A stretch of DNA of 64,000 nucleotides from contig WEDG01000719.1 in assembly GCA_017591395.1 (NCBI GenBank), forward strand, positions 1 to 64,000. The letters are read 5' to 3'. Position numbers and translations under genes: made by a program. Under the pieces are notes generated by a model. The model saw nothing but the letters and a program-made list of their open reading frames with translations, searched no databases and was not told the DNA's origin. Below, piece after piece: positions 37,722-48,000 of the stretch. The DNA is from Schistocephalus solidus (lineage: Eukaryota > Platyhelminthes > Cestoda > Diphyllobothriidea > Diphyllobothriidae). Every line of letters begins with the position of its first letter. The first letter of the stretch is position 1.

Positions 37722-37930
37722 ATAGGTTTATTGATATAGCACCTCTTGGGTGCCATCAATCACCTTAGAACACAGGAAAAAACATAAGTAAAACAACTTG
37801 TCTTCAAAGGCACAGTAATAGCAAAATATGAAAATAAAGAACTTTAAAGTACTAAAATTAATGTTGCGTGTTAGGAATTTTTGTGTAAAGTATAGAATGT
37901 CACTTATGGATGCAGTACTGATGAACATAC
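37722..37930 (-). mobile_element. Short antisense retro-insertion inside element B reverse transcriptase
   Basis: About 209 bp interrupts element B between LGSVIEPLLFLI and the LLSEWFDNWQMKL block, where the YADD box should be. On the minus strand it ends ggtgctatatcaataaacct followed by attaataaaag, a LINE-tail or poly(A)-signal-like 3' end. It looks like a 5'-truncated antisense insertion that replaced or displaced the catalytic box. Confidence 0.5.
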
Positions 37931-38760
37931 TTTATAAGAAGAGCTCAAACTCCTATCTGAATGGTTCGATAATTGGCAGATGAAGTTAGACGTTGAGAAC
38001 CGTGTTGCACTGTGGCTGAAAACGAAGGAAACAAGCACGATGGGCGACGCCCATTAATACTTCCTTAACGGAAGGTACCTGTCAAATGTATTTGAACAAA
38101 AGGACCTACGAATTACCATTTTGTCTTCCCTACAGCCTTTCGCTCAATGTGTCAGGTTGGCCAAAAGGGCGTCCGATGTCCTATTCGCCATTAAAAGATC
38201 TTTCTTAGATCTCGATTAGCAAATATTTGGAAAAATATACGGGACGTTTATTCGTTCACACCTGGAAAATTGAGTTCAGGCGTGGCGACCGTGGCTGAAA
38301 AAAGATTACAAACTGCTGGAAAGGGTTCAAAGGAGGGCCACAAATGTCGTGAAGGTCTTAAATCTTTATCATACAAATGAAGACTTGACGCTCTTAACCT
38401 TTTCCCTCTTAAGTACAGGCATATTCGAGGAGATTTCATACATACATACCGGCTCGTAAGGAATCAGGACTGTACTCTACACTTTGAAAACTTTTTTCAT
38501 TTGCTAAAAATATTAACCTGCGTGGGAATTCTCTCAAAATTCGAGGAACCTTATCCCAGCTGGATGTTTGTCGCCGCTTGTTTTTGCATCGAGTTGTCGG
38601 TGCCTGGAACGGACTCCCAAAGGACGTCACACGCGTAGATACGATAGACACATTCAAACATAAACTGGATTTATATTCGCTTGACAAATACCGTTCATTC
38701 TTAAAGGAAGGCACTGCTACATCGTACCAAAGCTTCGCACATACATAAAGACAACGGTGC

Positions 38761-39194
38761 TATCTTTTATTTGACATAGGTAATAATCGGTCCTTCAGGA
38801 TGACTGCGCCTACATTTGACTGTCACAAAACCATCGTCTTTCTACGCGAATGTTTACTCACTTCTTTGCGGAAACATGTTTTTCAACTACGATATTGAGG
38901 TTACCGTTTTTAAACAGGGTTTTCAAAGGCAATACCTATTACCCTTAAATATACTTAAATATATGAACTATCAGGACTTGTTAACTCAAAGCTGATTCTG
39001 TTATATACAGATTGTCGGGTGATGACAATCGTTGCGTTCTTAATTAAATGCACAGAAAAATTAATCTTATCATATCTATCCGAGCATTTGTTTGTTTTTT
39101 TTCCAGCGCATAACTTTTTTTAAAGTAATTTAGCATAACTAAAAATCTTTCATCTCGATTCAGTTTTTCATATTTTCGTAGCGCTTGCGGCTTT
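38761..39194. other. No gene recognised
   Basis: AT-rich spacer between element B and the palindrome. Confidence 0.4.
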
Positions 39195-39214
39195 CATATA
39201 TATATATATATATA
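39195..39214 (+). repeat. (TA)n tract left of palindrome
   Basis: Ten or so TA repeats directly at the left end of the inverted repeat. A longer (TA)n lies to the right at 39500-39540. The paired flanks suggest insertion into a TA microsatellite. Confidence 0.9.
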
Positions 39215-39281
39215 TCGCGTTCATCATCTCCTGAAGAAGACGAAGTAGAAGAGGGAGCGAGTTCATGGACCAAATTGTATT

Positions 39282-39327
39282 TTTACTGACGTTTCGAAAG
39301 CCTTCTCGCTTCCATCATCAGAGTAAA
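39282..39327 (-). ncRNA. Hammerhead ribozyme-like motif (minus strand)
   Basis: Read on the minus strand: stem I TTTACT, core CTGATGA, one unpaired T, stem II GGAAGC with loop GAGAAG and GCTTTC, core GAAA, then C and the cleavage triplet GTC, then AGTAAA. The AGTAAA pairs perfectly with TTTACT to close stem I. Stem III is minimal, as described for Penelope-associated hammerheads, which are thought to work as dimers. The unpaired T beside CTGATGA is not canonical and could weaken activity. Confidence 0.6.
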
Positions 39328-39376
39328 GTGCTTGCTGCTCCTGGTCCTGATCAGGACCACCAGGAGCAGCAAGCAC

Positions 39377-39418
39377 TTTACTCTGATGATGGAAGCGAGA
39401 AGGCTTTCGAAACGTCAG
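39377..39418 (+). ncRNA. Hammerhead ribozyme-like motif (plus strand), stem I broken
   Basis: Same core and stem II as the minus-strand partner (CTGATGA, GGAAGC/GCTTTC, GAAACGTC). The downstream stem I half reads AGCCAA instead of AGTAAA, so only about two pairs remain. The change comes from the deletion that distinguishes the two palindrome arms. Confidence 0.5.
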
Positions 39419-39496
39419 CCAATGGTCCATGAACTCGCTCCTCTTCGTCTTTCAGAGATGATGAACGCGATAAGATAACGGGACCTCGAATCTTTA

Positions 39497-39499
<3 letters not shown>

Positions 39500-39540
<41 letters not shown>
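39500..39540 (+). repeat. (TA)n microsatellite
   Basis: About 20 TA repeats, 30 bp right of the palindrome. Confidence 0.95.
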
Positions 39541-39543
<3 letters not shown>

Positions 39544-40101
39544 ATATTTTTGTTAATTTATCTTCTCTCGTGCATTGTTCCATATGGTCTTCACATCTGC
39601 GGGGTTATCCTTTTAAACTGCGGAGAAAGTTGGTCCATATGGACGTCCGACGGAACGCCTTTTCACCGAGGTTCATTGGAGCATAGAATGGACTCCCTGA
39701 CGAGGTTGTCCTTTAAGAAAATTTTTAACTAATTAAATGTAAACTAGATACTAATTTGCTGAGAATCTACTGTTCATATCATGAAGATTACATAAGTAGC
39801 GACAGCTTGCACCAGGCTAACACATATTGATTACTTTTAATTAATGTTTTTTAGAGTTCCGGTTGTAAATGTTTGTTCTTTTGTCATTTTTTGATGTGAA
39901 TATGGAGTGCAAGGGATAAAACACGATTCCCTCAATGAAGTGACTTAAAGTAATAAATTTCACTTTCCAAGTTTTAATTTTCCATTTATCAATATGAAAT
40001 TTACATAAGGTAATGAGAGAAGGACAATAACCCGTGAAGAAGGGCCTGAGTTCAGAGTATTCCTATCAGTCACTGTAAACTTTGACACTAACATGCGCAG
40101 T
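39541..40101. other. Intergenic; upstream region of the IFT54 gene
   Basis: No gene recognised. A 60-codon open frame at 39550-39732 has no motif. Confidence 0.4.
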
Positions 40102-40115
40102 ACTGTCATAGCAAC
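40102..40115 (+). promoter_or_regulatory. RFX X-box
   Basis: ACTGTC-AT-AGCAAC matches the relaxed X-box consensus RYYNYY-N(1-3)-RRNRAC at every position. It ends 67 bp before the start codon of IFT54. RFX transcription factors drive ciliary genes through X-boxes near the start codon, so both position and gene class fit. It is inferred from sequence alone. Confidence 0.65.
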
Positions 40116-40116
40116 G

Positions 40117-40123
40117 ACCAATC
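40117..40123 (+). promoter_or_regulatory. CCAAT box (NF-Y type)
   Basis: gaccaatcgg lies directly beside the X-box. NF-Y sites often neighbour RFX sites. The motif alone is short, so this is suggestive only. Confidence 0.4.
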
Positions 40124-40182
40124 GGTGAAGCACTTAAAACAGTCTTTCTCGTTGGCTTTGTTGAAAACACATTTGAGAGATA

Positions 40183-40318
40183 ATGGGCGATGTCGATCCG
40201 CGCATTATAAAGCGAACCCAAGACACACTAGGAAAGATTATAAAGAAGCCACCACTTACAGAAAAACTTCTATCACGTCCTCCATTTCGTTTTATTCATG
40301 ATATCTGTACATCAGTTA
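40183..40318 (+). CDS. TRAF3IP1: IFT54 exon 1 (start of CH domain)
   Basis: Begins [20 protein letters not shown] and continues [20 protein letters not shown], the invariant start of IFT54. The ATG at 40183 fits the family start. The donor is GT at 40319, and the first codon split is A|GA. An in-frame read-through would stop within the 47-bp intron. Confidence 0.88.
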
Positions 40319-43300
40319 GTTTTTGTCTGATACACCATGGGTCTCTTAGTTAATTCGATCAACAGGAGTGATGAAAGGCCTGTTCACCTCAGAGGAAATG
40401 CATGCCGACAACGTTAAGGAAAAGGAAGCTAAAGTTCAGTTCTTGAAAAAAGTGCTGGAGTTTATTGCCGTTGTGCACACGCGTGTACCTCCTATCCGTA
40501 TATCCAGTATAATTGCTGGCAAAGAAGCTGATAAGACAAATCTGTTACTTCAGCTCCTTGCTGAGGCTGTCAACCGAGGAGTATACATTCATAAAATTAT
40601 TTGCTTTAGATAAATAACGCCGAATGTGTGGCAAAAGTCCTTTCCAATATTCCCGAAAGTACCGAGCCACCAACAAGAACGGATGGCGATAAGAAAATCG
40701 AAAACGGTTTGCCACTCAGCATTAACGAATAGGCTAGGTGCATCTTCTAAGAAGGTGGTGGTTCCTGAAGGTTCAAAACGACAATCCGACGTTGAACGCC
40801 GAACTGAACGACCGAAGCGTTCGGGCGAAGAAACGCGGACGGTTGATAAAGATGAGATGCAATCGAAACACGCTGATAAATCAAAATCTAAAAAGGTAGC
40901 ATATAAATTACTTATCTTATTTAAATATAGACGGCTGACTCAAGGAGAACACCGAGGGACCAAAAAGCACACGAAAAGGTAATTGATCGTTGTCATCTCC
41001 TGGATTTATCGAAGCAAGCAGAGGAAGAGCTCCGGAAGCTATCTCCGAGAGGTCAAGAAAACTTGCTAAAATATTTTCATTTATAATCGAACATTTAATC
41101 CATTTCAGCTGCCGCAGGCTACATGTTATGATGGTCCACCAAAAAAAGCATTTACTGAACTAGACTAAAACGTCTGCTAGTTCAAACTGACAAAATAATA
41201 TCTCCTGTGAAGTCGTAAGCCTTTCCATTTCAGTATCACAAAAATATTTATAAAAACTACAAGGAACATCTTATTTTCGAATCTTTAGGCAGATGGACTC
41301 AAATACGAAAGTGTTACCAACCTTTTAGACGATTGTTCGCAGACATACGTTCATCTTCCTGAGTAATCGTACAATTAACTGAAGAGCTGCCTTGTGGAGT
41401 TACCGTATAAACTTGGTGATAGAGCTTGCACATTTTCCTTACTATAAACAATCTGACGCGCTTGAAACTACCACGGTGCGCTAAAAGCCGTGGCTTGAAA
41501 AATTGCCAACTGACGGGAACACTCGGACCGCGTGGTCAGCCCAATTTGTGTTTTGCGTTGAGTGGCTGACTGTTGGACTGAGAATCAGGCTGCATGGGCT
41601 CCTTACTGTGTCCTTTATGGCACTCCCACTCCGTGGGATCCGAGCCGGGTGTGGTGGTACGCCCAGGAGCGGCTACGGCCGTGCTAGCCACCTGCATTCT
41701 CTCCCATCTCCGGTCTTCTTGACTCTGTCATGACACCGGGCTCAGGTGGGGGAGGAAGAGAGAGTGCCTTAGATGCAGCGCAAGTCTACTATCACTTTAA
41801 ACTAAGTCACGCGCAAATCACTGTCCCTGCATAACCCTTCCGTGGAGCACACGGTGGACATCTTCGGACTACGATGGTCGAACTGTCGTATTACTTTGTT
41901 GGCTTGATTTATCAGTTAAATCTTTGGTATTATGAAATTTGATCGTTTAAAGCACACAAAAAAAAACTGGCTTAAATGATGGAACCGAGTATCCGGTACA
42001 CAATGCAGGTGGATCCGGAAAGCCAACTTCTTTCCTAGGCGTCCGTTTGTGCTGCTATGTAGGTGGTATCTAAATTTCTACATAGCATATGGTTAAAAAC
42101 GTGTACAAAAGCAATTATTCCCTTTCCCGCAAATGCAAATTTATGCACAGGCCAGAGCCAGCAGGCCACACGCTGACTGCAACTTTGTCAAGAAATAAGG
42201 CATTTGTGGAGAGTTCGCCCGTAGAAATGTCAGCTATCATTGCTGCGTACGCAGCAGCAAGGGCTGATATACACCCATTGGATGTTTAATAATTATTTGC
42301 TTCGACAATCAAATCCTCCGTTTAGATAATTTGTTAAACTAAGGACTTAAACCAAGGCCTGCCGTTTGATGTGGAAGCAACCAACCAATACCTTAAATTG
42401 CATCCAGCCTAGTATGTCTTGTATGGTTACTTAAAATAAGCAAATCAAAGAGAGATCCAAACTTTCATTCGCCACGAAGGTTAACAAAGTTCGGACATCC
42501 ACAGCTGAAAACAGTGTAAATTAAAATGACCCAGAAAAATCTGCACAATGGTAACTATCATACTTCGACGTTGCTATGGACATAAGATGCTATTATCGCT
42601 CGAGAAACCCAAGTGTAATCATTATATGCTGAGAAGAATCATTTATCCACGCCAACGGTCAGCCAGTTGAAAAATTGCATGCCAATATGTAGTGCATACT
42701 ACGGTCAGGCTAATTGAAATATTTGTCTTTTTTAAAAATAAACTATCACAAATTGGAAGTAGCTAAAACGACCCAGAGCGTCAAATCTTTGAAAACACGC
42801 TCGTTTTTTGAAACGAATGTTAATTTTCTTAAAATCCAGTGTTTGAAAGATCTCGTAATTTAAGTAATGCAGCAAACTCTGAATTGTTACCTCCGTTTTG
42901 TTATTTGATTTAGGACCTTAAATAGAGTCCACTTCTGAAGCACTGAATAATCAGCTCCTGCATTTTATTGCTTAAATTAGCGTCAAGCAAATAATTTAAG
43001 GAAAAACGAACTTTTTAAACAAAAATATTTAGGCTAATGAAGGTGAGGAAACCAAGAGGATAGAAGACCTCAGCGAACGTACAGGTGCAGCATCTAGTGC
43101 GAGCCAACAAGCAAGATCACAACCTAGCTTCTCGGAAAAATACCCCCAGTCTCAAACGTGAGAATTCACCTCAAGTAAAATTGGCTCCGACTGCGGATTC
43201 TCCTACAAACCAGAAGATTTGTAGGCCTCCCTCAGCGACTGGAAAACGAAAGCCGCTTGAAGGTAATTTTTCCTTGAGCCACACAGACTTGAACTTTTCT

Positions 43301-44975
43301 CACCCCACCGGTGTTCAAACCATAGTTCAAATGAAACCGGCTTCTGGTAGCGCTTTGCGTAAGTGGAGTCGCCCATGTTAATCTTGCAGTTTTCAAATAG
43401 GCAAAAATATATTTCATCCTTTTAAATTGGTTTTCATTTATACAGTAATCAAAAGCAAAACAGGTATGACTTTTATTTTTGCTTGACGGTGCTTGCGTCT
43501 TTTACAGCGCCTTTTACGCATGGGTAATTTTCTTTTTCAATCCACGCAGTAGAGCTCGTCAATTTATTCACTTTTTCCCGCTCGTCCATCAAGTCATCTT
43601 GAACTGTACTTTTTAGCGCGACATTCATCACTGCAGGAACAGTCCGAGTTGGAAAAAAAGTAAGTCCACGTATTCCGTTTGCCACCCTCTAATGCCTTCT
43701 ATCCTTCTACTTGTTCCATACAGATAAATGTATAGTAAATTTTTCGGTTCTTTTAACTGGTTTATTTTCATATGTAAAATAATGTTAGTATTATTTCTTC
43801 ACGTTTTGAGTTTTTGTTACGCGGGAGGACCAAAAATGACTTAATTCTTAAGAAAACACTTTTAGATAAATTTATCTGCTTTGTTTGAGCTTTAGTTGTT
43901 GAAGGCATTTGATTTCTCCCAATATATCAGTTTTTCGTTCATTATCGTGGTTCTCAGTTACTTTGCATCATTTTATGATTCATGAAAGGACCCTCACCAG
44001 TGGAACAACAAAGAAATGGGATCAAAGATCTCCCACCACCAGAAAGTGCAGAGTAAGTCGCTACCGATGGTGCTTTCAAATTTGCAGTCTCCTCTTAGTT
44101 TAGAGACACGCTGAAACCGATGGACGATGTAGACTGCCTTTATAGTGCACATATAGTTTATTGAGTCATAGGGTTGGTTTTAAATTCAAACTAGAAGTCT
44201 TTGTATCTTCCCGACTAAAAATCTTTGATTTCGTTGAAAGATAGAAAGCCTTCCCTCCGTCCCACATTCAGATCGGATAAGTGCCGCAGTCAAACTAAAC
44301 AATTAATATTCGCCATAGCGACTGACAGGCAAGCTAGTGCATGTTTCAGTGGAGGAAGGCTCTATTTTGCAACGAACACCCGAATAGTCCGAGCCATAAG
44401 CTTGAGTTATTAACACCCTGTATTGTTGTATGTCTGGCTGGAAAGCGTTAATAAGCCAGTAGCGGTCATTTCGGCATCAATTTTCTACCTTTGACCCTGA
44501 AGCTGTTTGCATCAGGCCTGTTATTAGGCTTTGTATAAAGCTTTCTCGGCCATCACCCTTCAGACAATCGGATGTAACTTAACATGAACACTGAATGCCA
44601 CAAGGCATTCCTCTGATAACTGTCCTTATAAGGAACGGCGAACCTGATCCGATTATGGGCAAGGGTAGTCAATGTCTGCCTTCCAGTTGCGATGAGTAGG
44701 TAACCTGTAACCTCGTAAACGACTCAGAGAGACTTATTGCCGTTATGTATTGATACCATACTTTTCAATTGATTTTAAACTCTTACCTAGATTCCAGCAC
44801 TTGCAATAGGGAAATGCCCAAAATTGAAACATTGTATTGCTTTTTGTAAAACCACTCAAAAACTTATTTTCAATGGAATGGCATGTGACTGGTTAGACAA
44901 TGACGTCAACCACTGCGTCCTCTCTCTTCCTTAATCGGCTTGACTTGAAAAGCTCACTGACGCATTGCGGAAAGG

Positions 44976-45051
<76 letters not shown>

Positions 45052-48000
45052 GAGAGAGAGAAGAACGTTAAGAAGAGACCGAGGTACAATTTCACAGTTT
45101 AATACTGTTCATGTGCTTCAAACTATCACGATGTGTAAACCTGGGATCTGAATGATCTCCAACTAAACAAGTAACGCGGTTCAAGGCTGAAACTACGATG
45201 GCTATTTCCTTCTCTCATTTCCCTGAGGTCTGAGACCGTGCGTGACACGCGATAGACGATGACCTCACATCACGTTAGCTTATATCATTCCGAGTCGACC
45301 TATCTTTGAGACACATCTAGGACAGGCGTAAAGGAGGAGGAGGCTTAAGCAATCCGTCGAGTTTTAAACCCCTCAAGACACACTAACAGCCGTAGGCTGT
45401 CTACAGACAGGATAACTATGTCCTCCTATGCAACCAGGGTCAGTCCGCGATGAGTAAAACTCAATGTGGCCATGATTGAATTCTTACTCTGCGAAACCAA
45501 ACAGCTACTGGTGAAAGACGCGTTTGTATGTGAACTTAGAGATCAACACCTGCGTACTGTGCACATAGAACTGACTCCGATAGAATTTGCCATTGCATAT
45601 GCTAGTTCAGTCGTCGTATCCGTCAAGGTCCACCGTATGCTCCATAGCACCTGAGCCCGGTGTCATGACAGAGTCAAGATGACCGGAGATGGGAGAGGGC
45701 GCAGGTGGCTAGCGTGGCCGGAGCCGCCCCTGGGCGAACCACCACACCTGGCTCGGATCCCACGGAGTAGGAGTGCCATAAATGCGACCTTCCAAGCCAC
45801 GGCTGATGAGTGAATGCGCGAGGAAAGTGAGGGCAGTGGAGGAGGCTATCTCTGCTGTGTGTTGGTGCTCCAGGCACTGGTTCACCAGTCTCTGTACGAT
45901 GGATTCGCAAGTGACCGACCAGGCCAATGCGTGAGGTGAATGGGTGGTCGCATTTAGGACAGTTTAGGAGAGAGTCCCCATCGCAGGTGGTGGTGGTGGT
46001 GGCGGCGGCGGCGAAGGCGGTGATGGTTGTGGTGGTGGGGGTAACAGGCGATCAGTATTGGGATGTTGTTTCGATGATGGTGGGAGTAGTGGAATTGATG
46101 CCAGGAGTGAATGTGGGGGAGTCTGAAGTAGGGTTGGCAGAATTTGACGTAGAAGTTGGAATTGTCGAATTGTTGATGCATTGCGTCCGATGATGTCCGA
46201 CCAGGCCGATTCGCGCGCGGAAGATTAGTTGACAGTGCAGGCATGTTAGAAGGGCCTGGGAGTCGACGGTGTGGGTCAGAGGCGCCGGTGACTTTCGTGC
46301 CACTCTTTTGGCCTTGGCGGCGGCGATCCGGTTGGCCTCATAGATTGCTGAACCAGTCTTAACGGATCTTCTCCATGCCGATCTATCCTGGGCGAGGTCC
46401 TCCCAGGTCACCGGGTTGATTTGCAGTTGGTTCAGCGTCGTTTTTGTCCTCCCTATTGGCGAGCATGCATAGCGACATCGCCGTAGAAAAGTCGTTTGGG
46501 TAGTCGCTCGTCGTCCATTCTCACCAGGTGGTCGCTCCATCGCACATGAACTTGCCTCAGCACGGTGTGGATGCTGACGATTCCGGTCCACTCCAGGACT
46601 TCCGTGTCCGGGATCCTGTCTTGCCATCACAGCTTCAGTATTCTGCGGAGGCAGCTAAGATGGAAGTTGTTCAGCTTACTGGCTTGGTTCAAGTAGACGG
46701 TCCAGGTCTCCGCTCCGTAAAGGAGTGTCGTCAAGACAACGGCCTTGTACCTCTTCAGTTTGTTATTCAGGTAAATACCTTGGCAATTCCACATGGAGGC
46801 CTGCAGTTGGCCGAAGGCCTGACTGGCTTTGGAGACCCGTTGGGCTACCTCGTCATCGATTCTCATGTTGCTTGACAGCTAGCTTCCTAGATAAGCGAAG
46901 GTTTCCAAATTTCTGAGTTGAGCATCGTTGACATTGATTCGGGGAGCATTGTGTTCCGCGCAAGGTGGCGGCTGGTGCATGACAACCGTTTTGGCTGTAC
47001 TGCTTGTTAATCCAAAATTGGCGCAGCCTGCGGTGAAGAGGTCCATACTCCTTTGCATGTCCTCTTCCGTCACGGGGTAAACGGCGCAGTTGTCCGCGAA
47101 GAGCAAGTCATGGAATGTAGTCGTAGACACGCGCATTGGAGCCTGCATACGCCGACTGCTGAGGTGTCCGTCACCTCTGTAGGCGATGCGGATCCCAGGC
47201 TGCTCATCACGGTAGGCGTCCATCAGCATAGCAGAGAACATGAGGCTGAACGGGGTGGGAGCCAATACGCAGCCCTGCTTCACTCTGTTGGTCACTGCGA
47301 ATGCTTCGGATACCGTCCCATTATCAGTGACGCACGCCGTCATTCCATCATGAAGCTGACGCACCATGTGCGTGAACCGCTCAGGACAGCCGAATTAACA
47401 CATGACTTTCCACAGTCCGTCACGATTCACCGTTTCAAAGGCTTTCGTCAGATCCACAAAGGTAGTGTATAGGTGAGTTCACCTCTCCTGGCACTTGTCT
47501 TGTAGCTGTCGGGCGGCAAACATCATGTCGGTTATTCCGCGGTGTCGGCGGAAGCCACATTGGCTTTCCGGGAGCAGGCCCTGCTCTAGATGATCGTTCA
47601 GACGATTGAGAATGATACGGGTAAAGATCTTACTGGCTGTGTTGAGCAACGAGATGCCTCTGTTATTATCATAGAGTTGCCGGTTCCCCTTCAGCTTGTA
47701 GAGATGGACGATGGTCGCGTCTTTGAAATGCTGAGGAACTTGTTCTTGGCGCCACATCTCCTGGAAGTGTTTTGAGTTCTACCATCAGCCGGGACCCGCC
47801 GTACTTTTAGACTTTCGGTGGGATTGCGTCGGATCCCGATGCTTTACCACTGTAAATCTGCTGCACGGCCCGGATGGTTTCTGGTAGGGAAGGCGGCAGA
47901 TCCAAGGCATTGTTCGTGTCCACTTGAGGAACCGGTCAATGGCAGCATCGGAGATGGCTGATGAGAAAGTAAGGACACTTCTCAAGGGCTCGGTCCAGCG

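Larger units (their letters stand above)
36036..38760 (+). mobile_element. CR1-like non-LTR retrotransposon, degenerate (element B)
   Basis: This family is distinct from element A. The endonuclease end is near 36040-36440 (KAITGDFNAPLI; later RSLAPLGKSDHVV). The linker frame at 36686-36940 begins MKRQLNRKNKHRRTYVATSQ. RT lies at about 37100-37715, with LPSDWKSAKIYSI, NYRPASLT, FIDFKKALDSVP and VVRGVPLGSVIEPLLFLI. RT resumes after an insertion at 37930 (LLSEWFDNWQMKL). The C-terminus near 38510-38740 reads LRGNSLKIRGTLSQLDVCRR, then RVVGAWNGLPKDVTRVDTID. Stops and frameshifts are frequent. Confidence 0.85.
39215..39470. repeat. Near-perfect palindrome with inverted Penelope-type termini
   Basis: The left arm 39215-39350 and right arm 39351-39470 are reverse complements around the centre cctga|tcagg. 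The outer ends are tcgcgttcat and atgaacgcga. The left arm is 16 bp longer: it has extra GAA-rich sequence and an insert attgtatttttac, and the right arm has three extra bases by the centre. Each arm carries a hammerhead-type core and a degenerate GAA-rich tract, as at 19283-19425. The two arms are therefore best read as inverted termini of a Penelope-like element. Confidence 0.8.

Noticed and set aside
40626..40982. Single 118-codon open frame read straight through
   Set aside because: It reads across a 35-bp intron and uses an internal methionine. Splicing gives phase-consistent exons that continue the CH domain, so the frame is only partly real.
42089..42289. Open frame in IFT54 intron 6 as an exon
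   Set aside because: Acceptor phase does not fit the neighbouring exons and the peptide does not resemble the family.
43989..44052. Possible extra IFT54 exon with a GTAAGT donor
   Set aside because: Its length (64) breaks the phase 0 to phase 0 link between exons 9 and 10, and its translation does not match the family.
44900..45151. Arg-Glu repeat open frame
   Set aside because: Produced by the (GA)n microsatellite inside an IFT54 intron.
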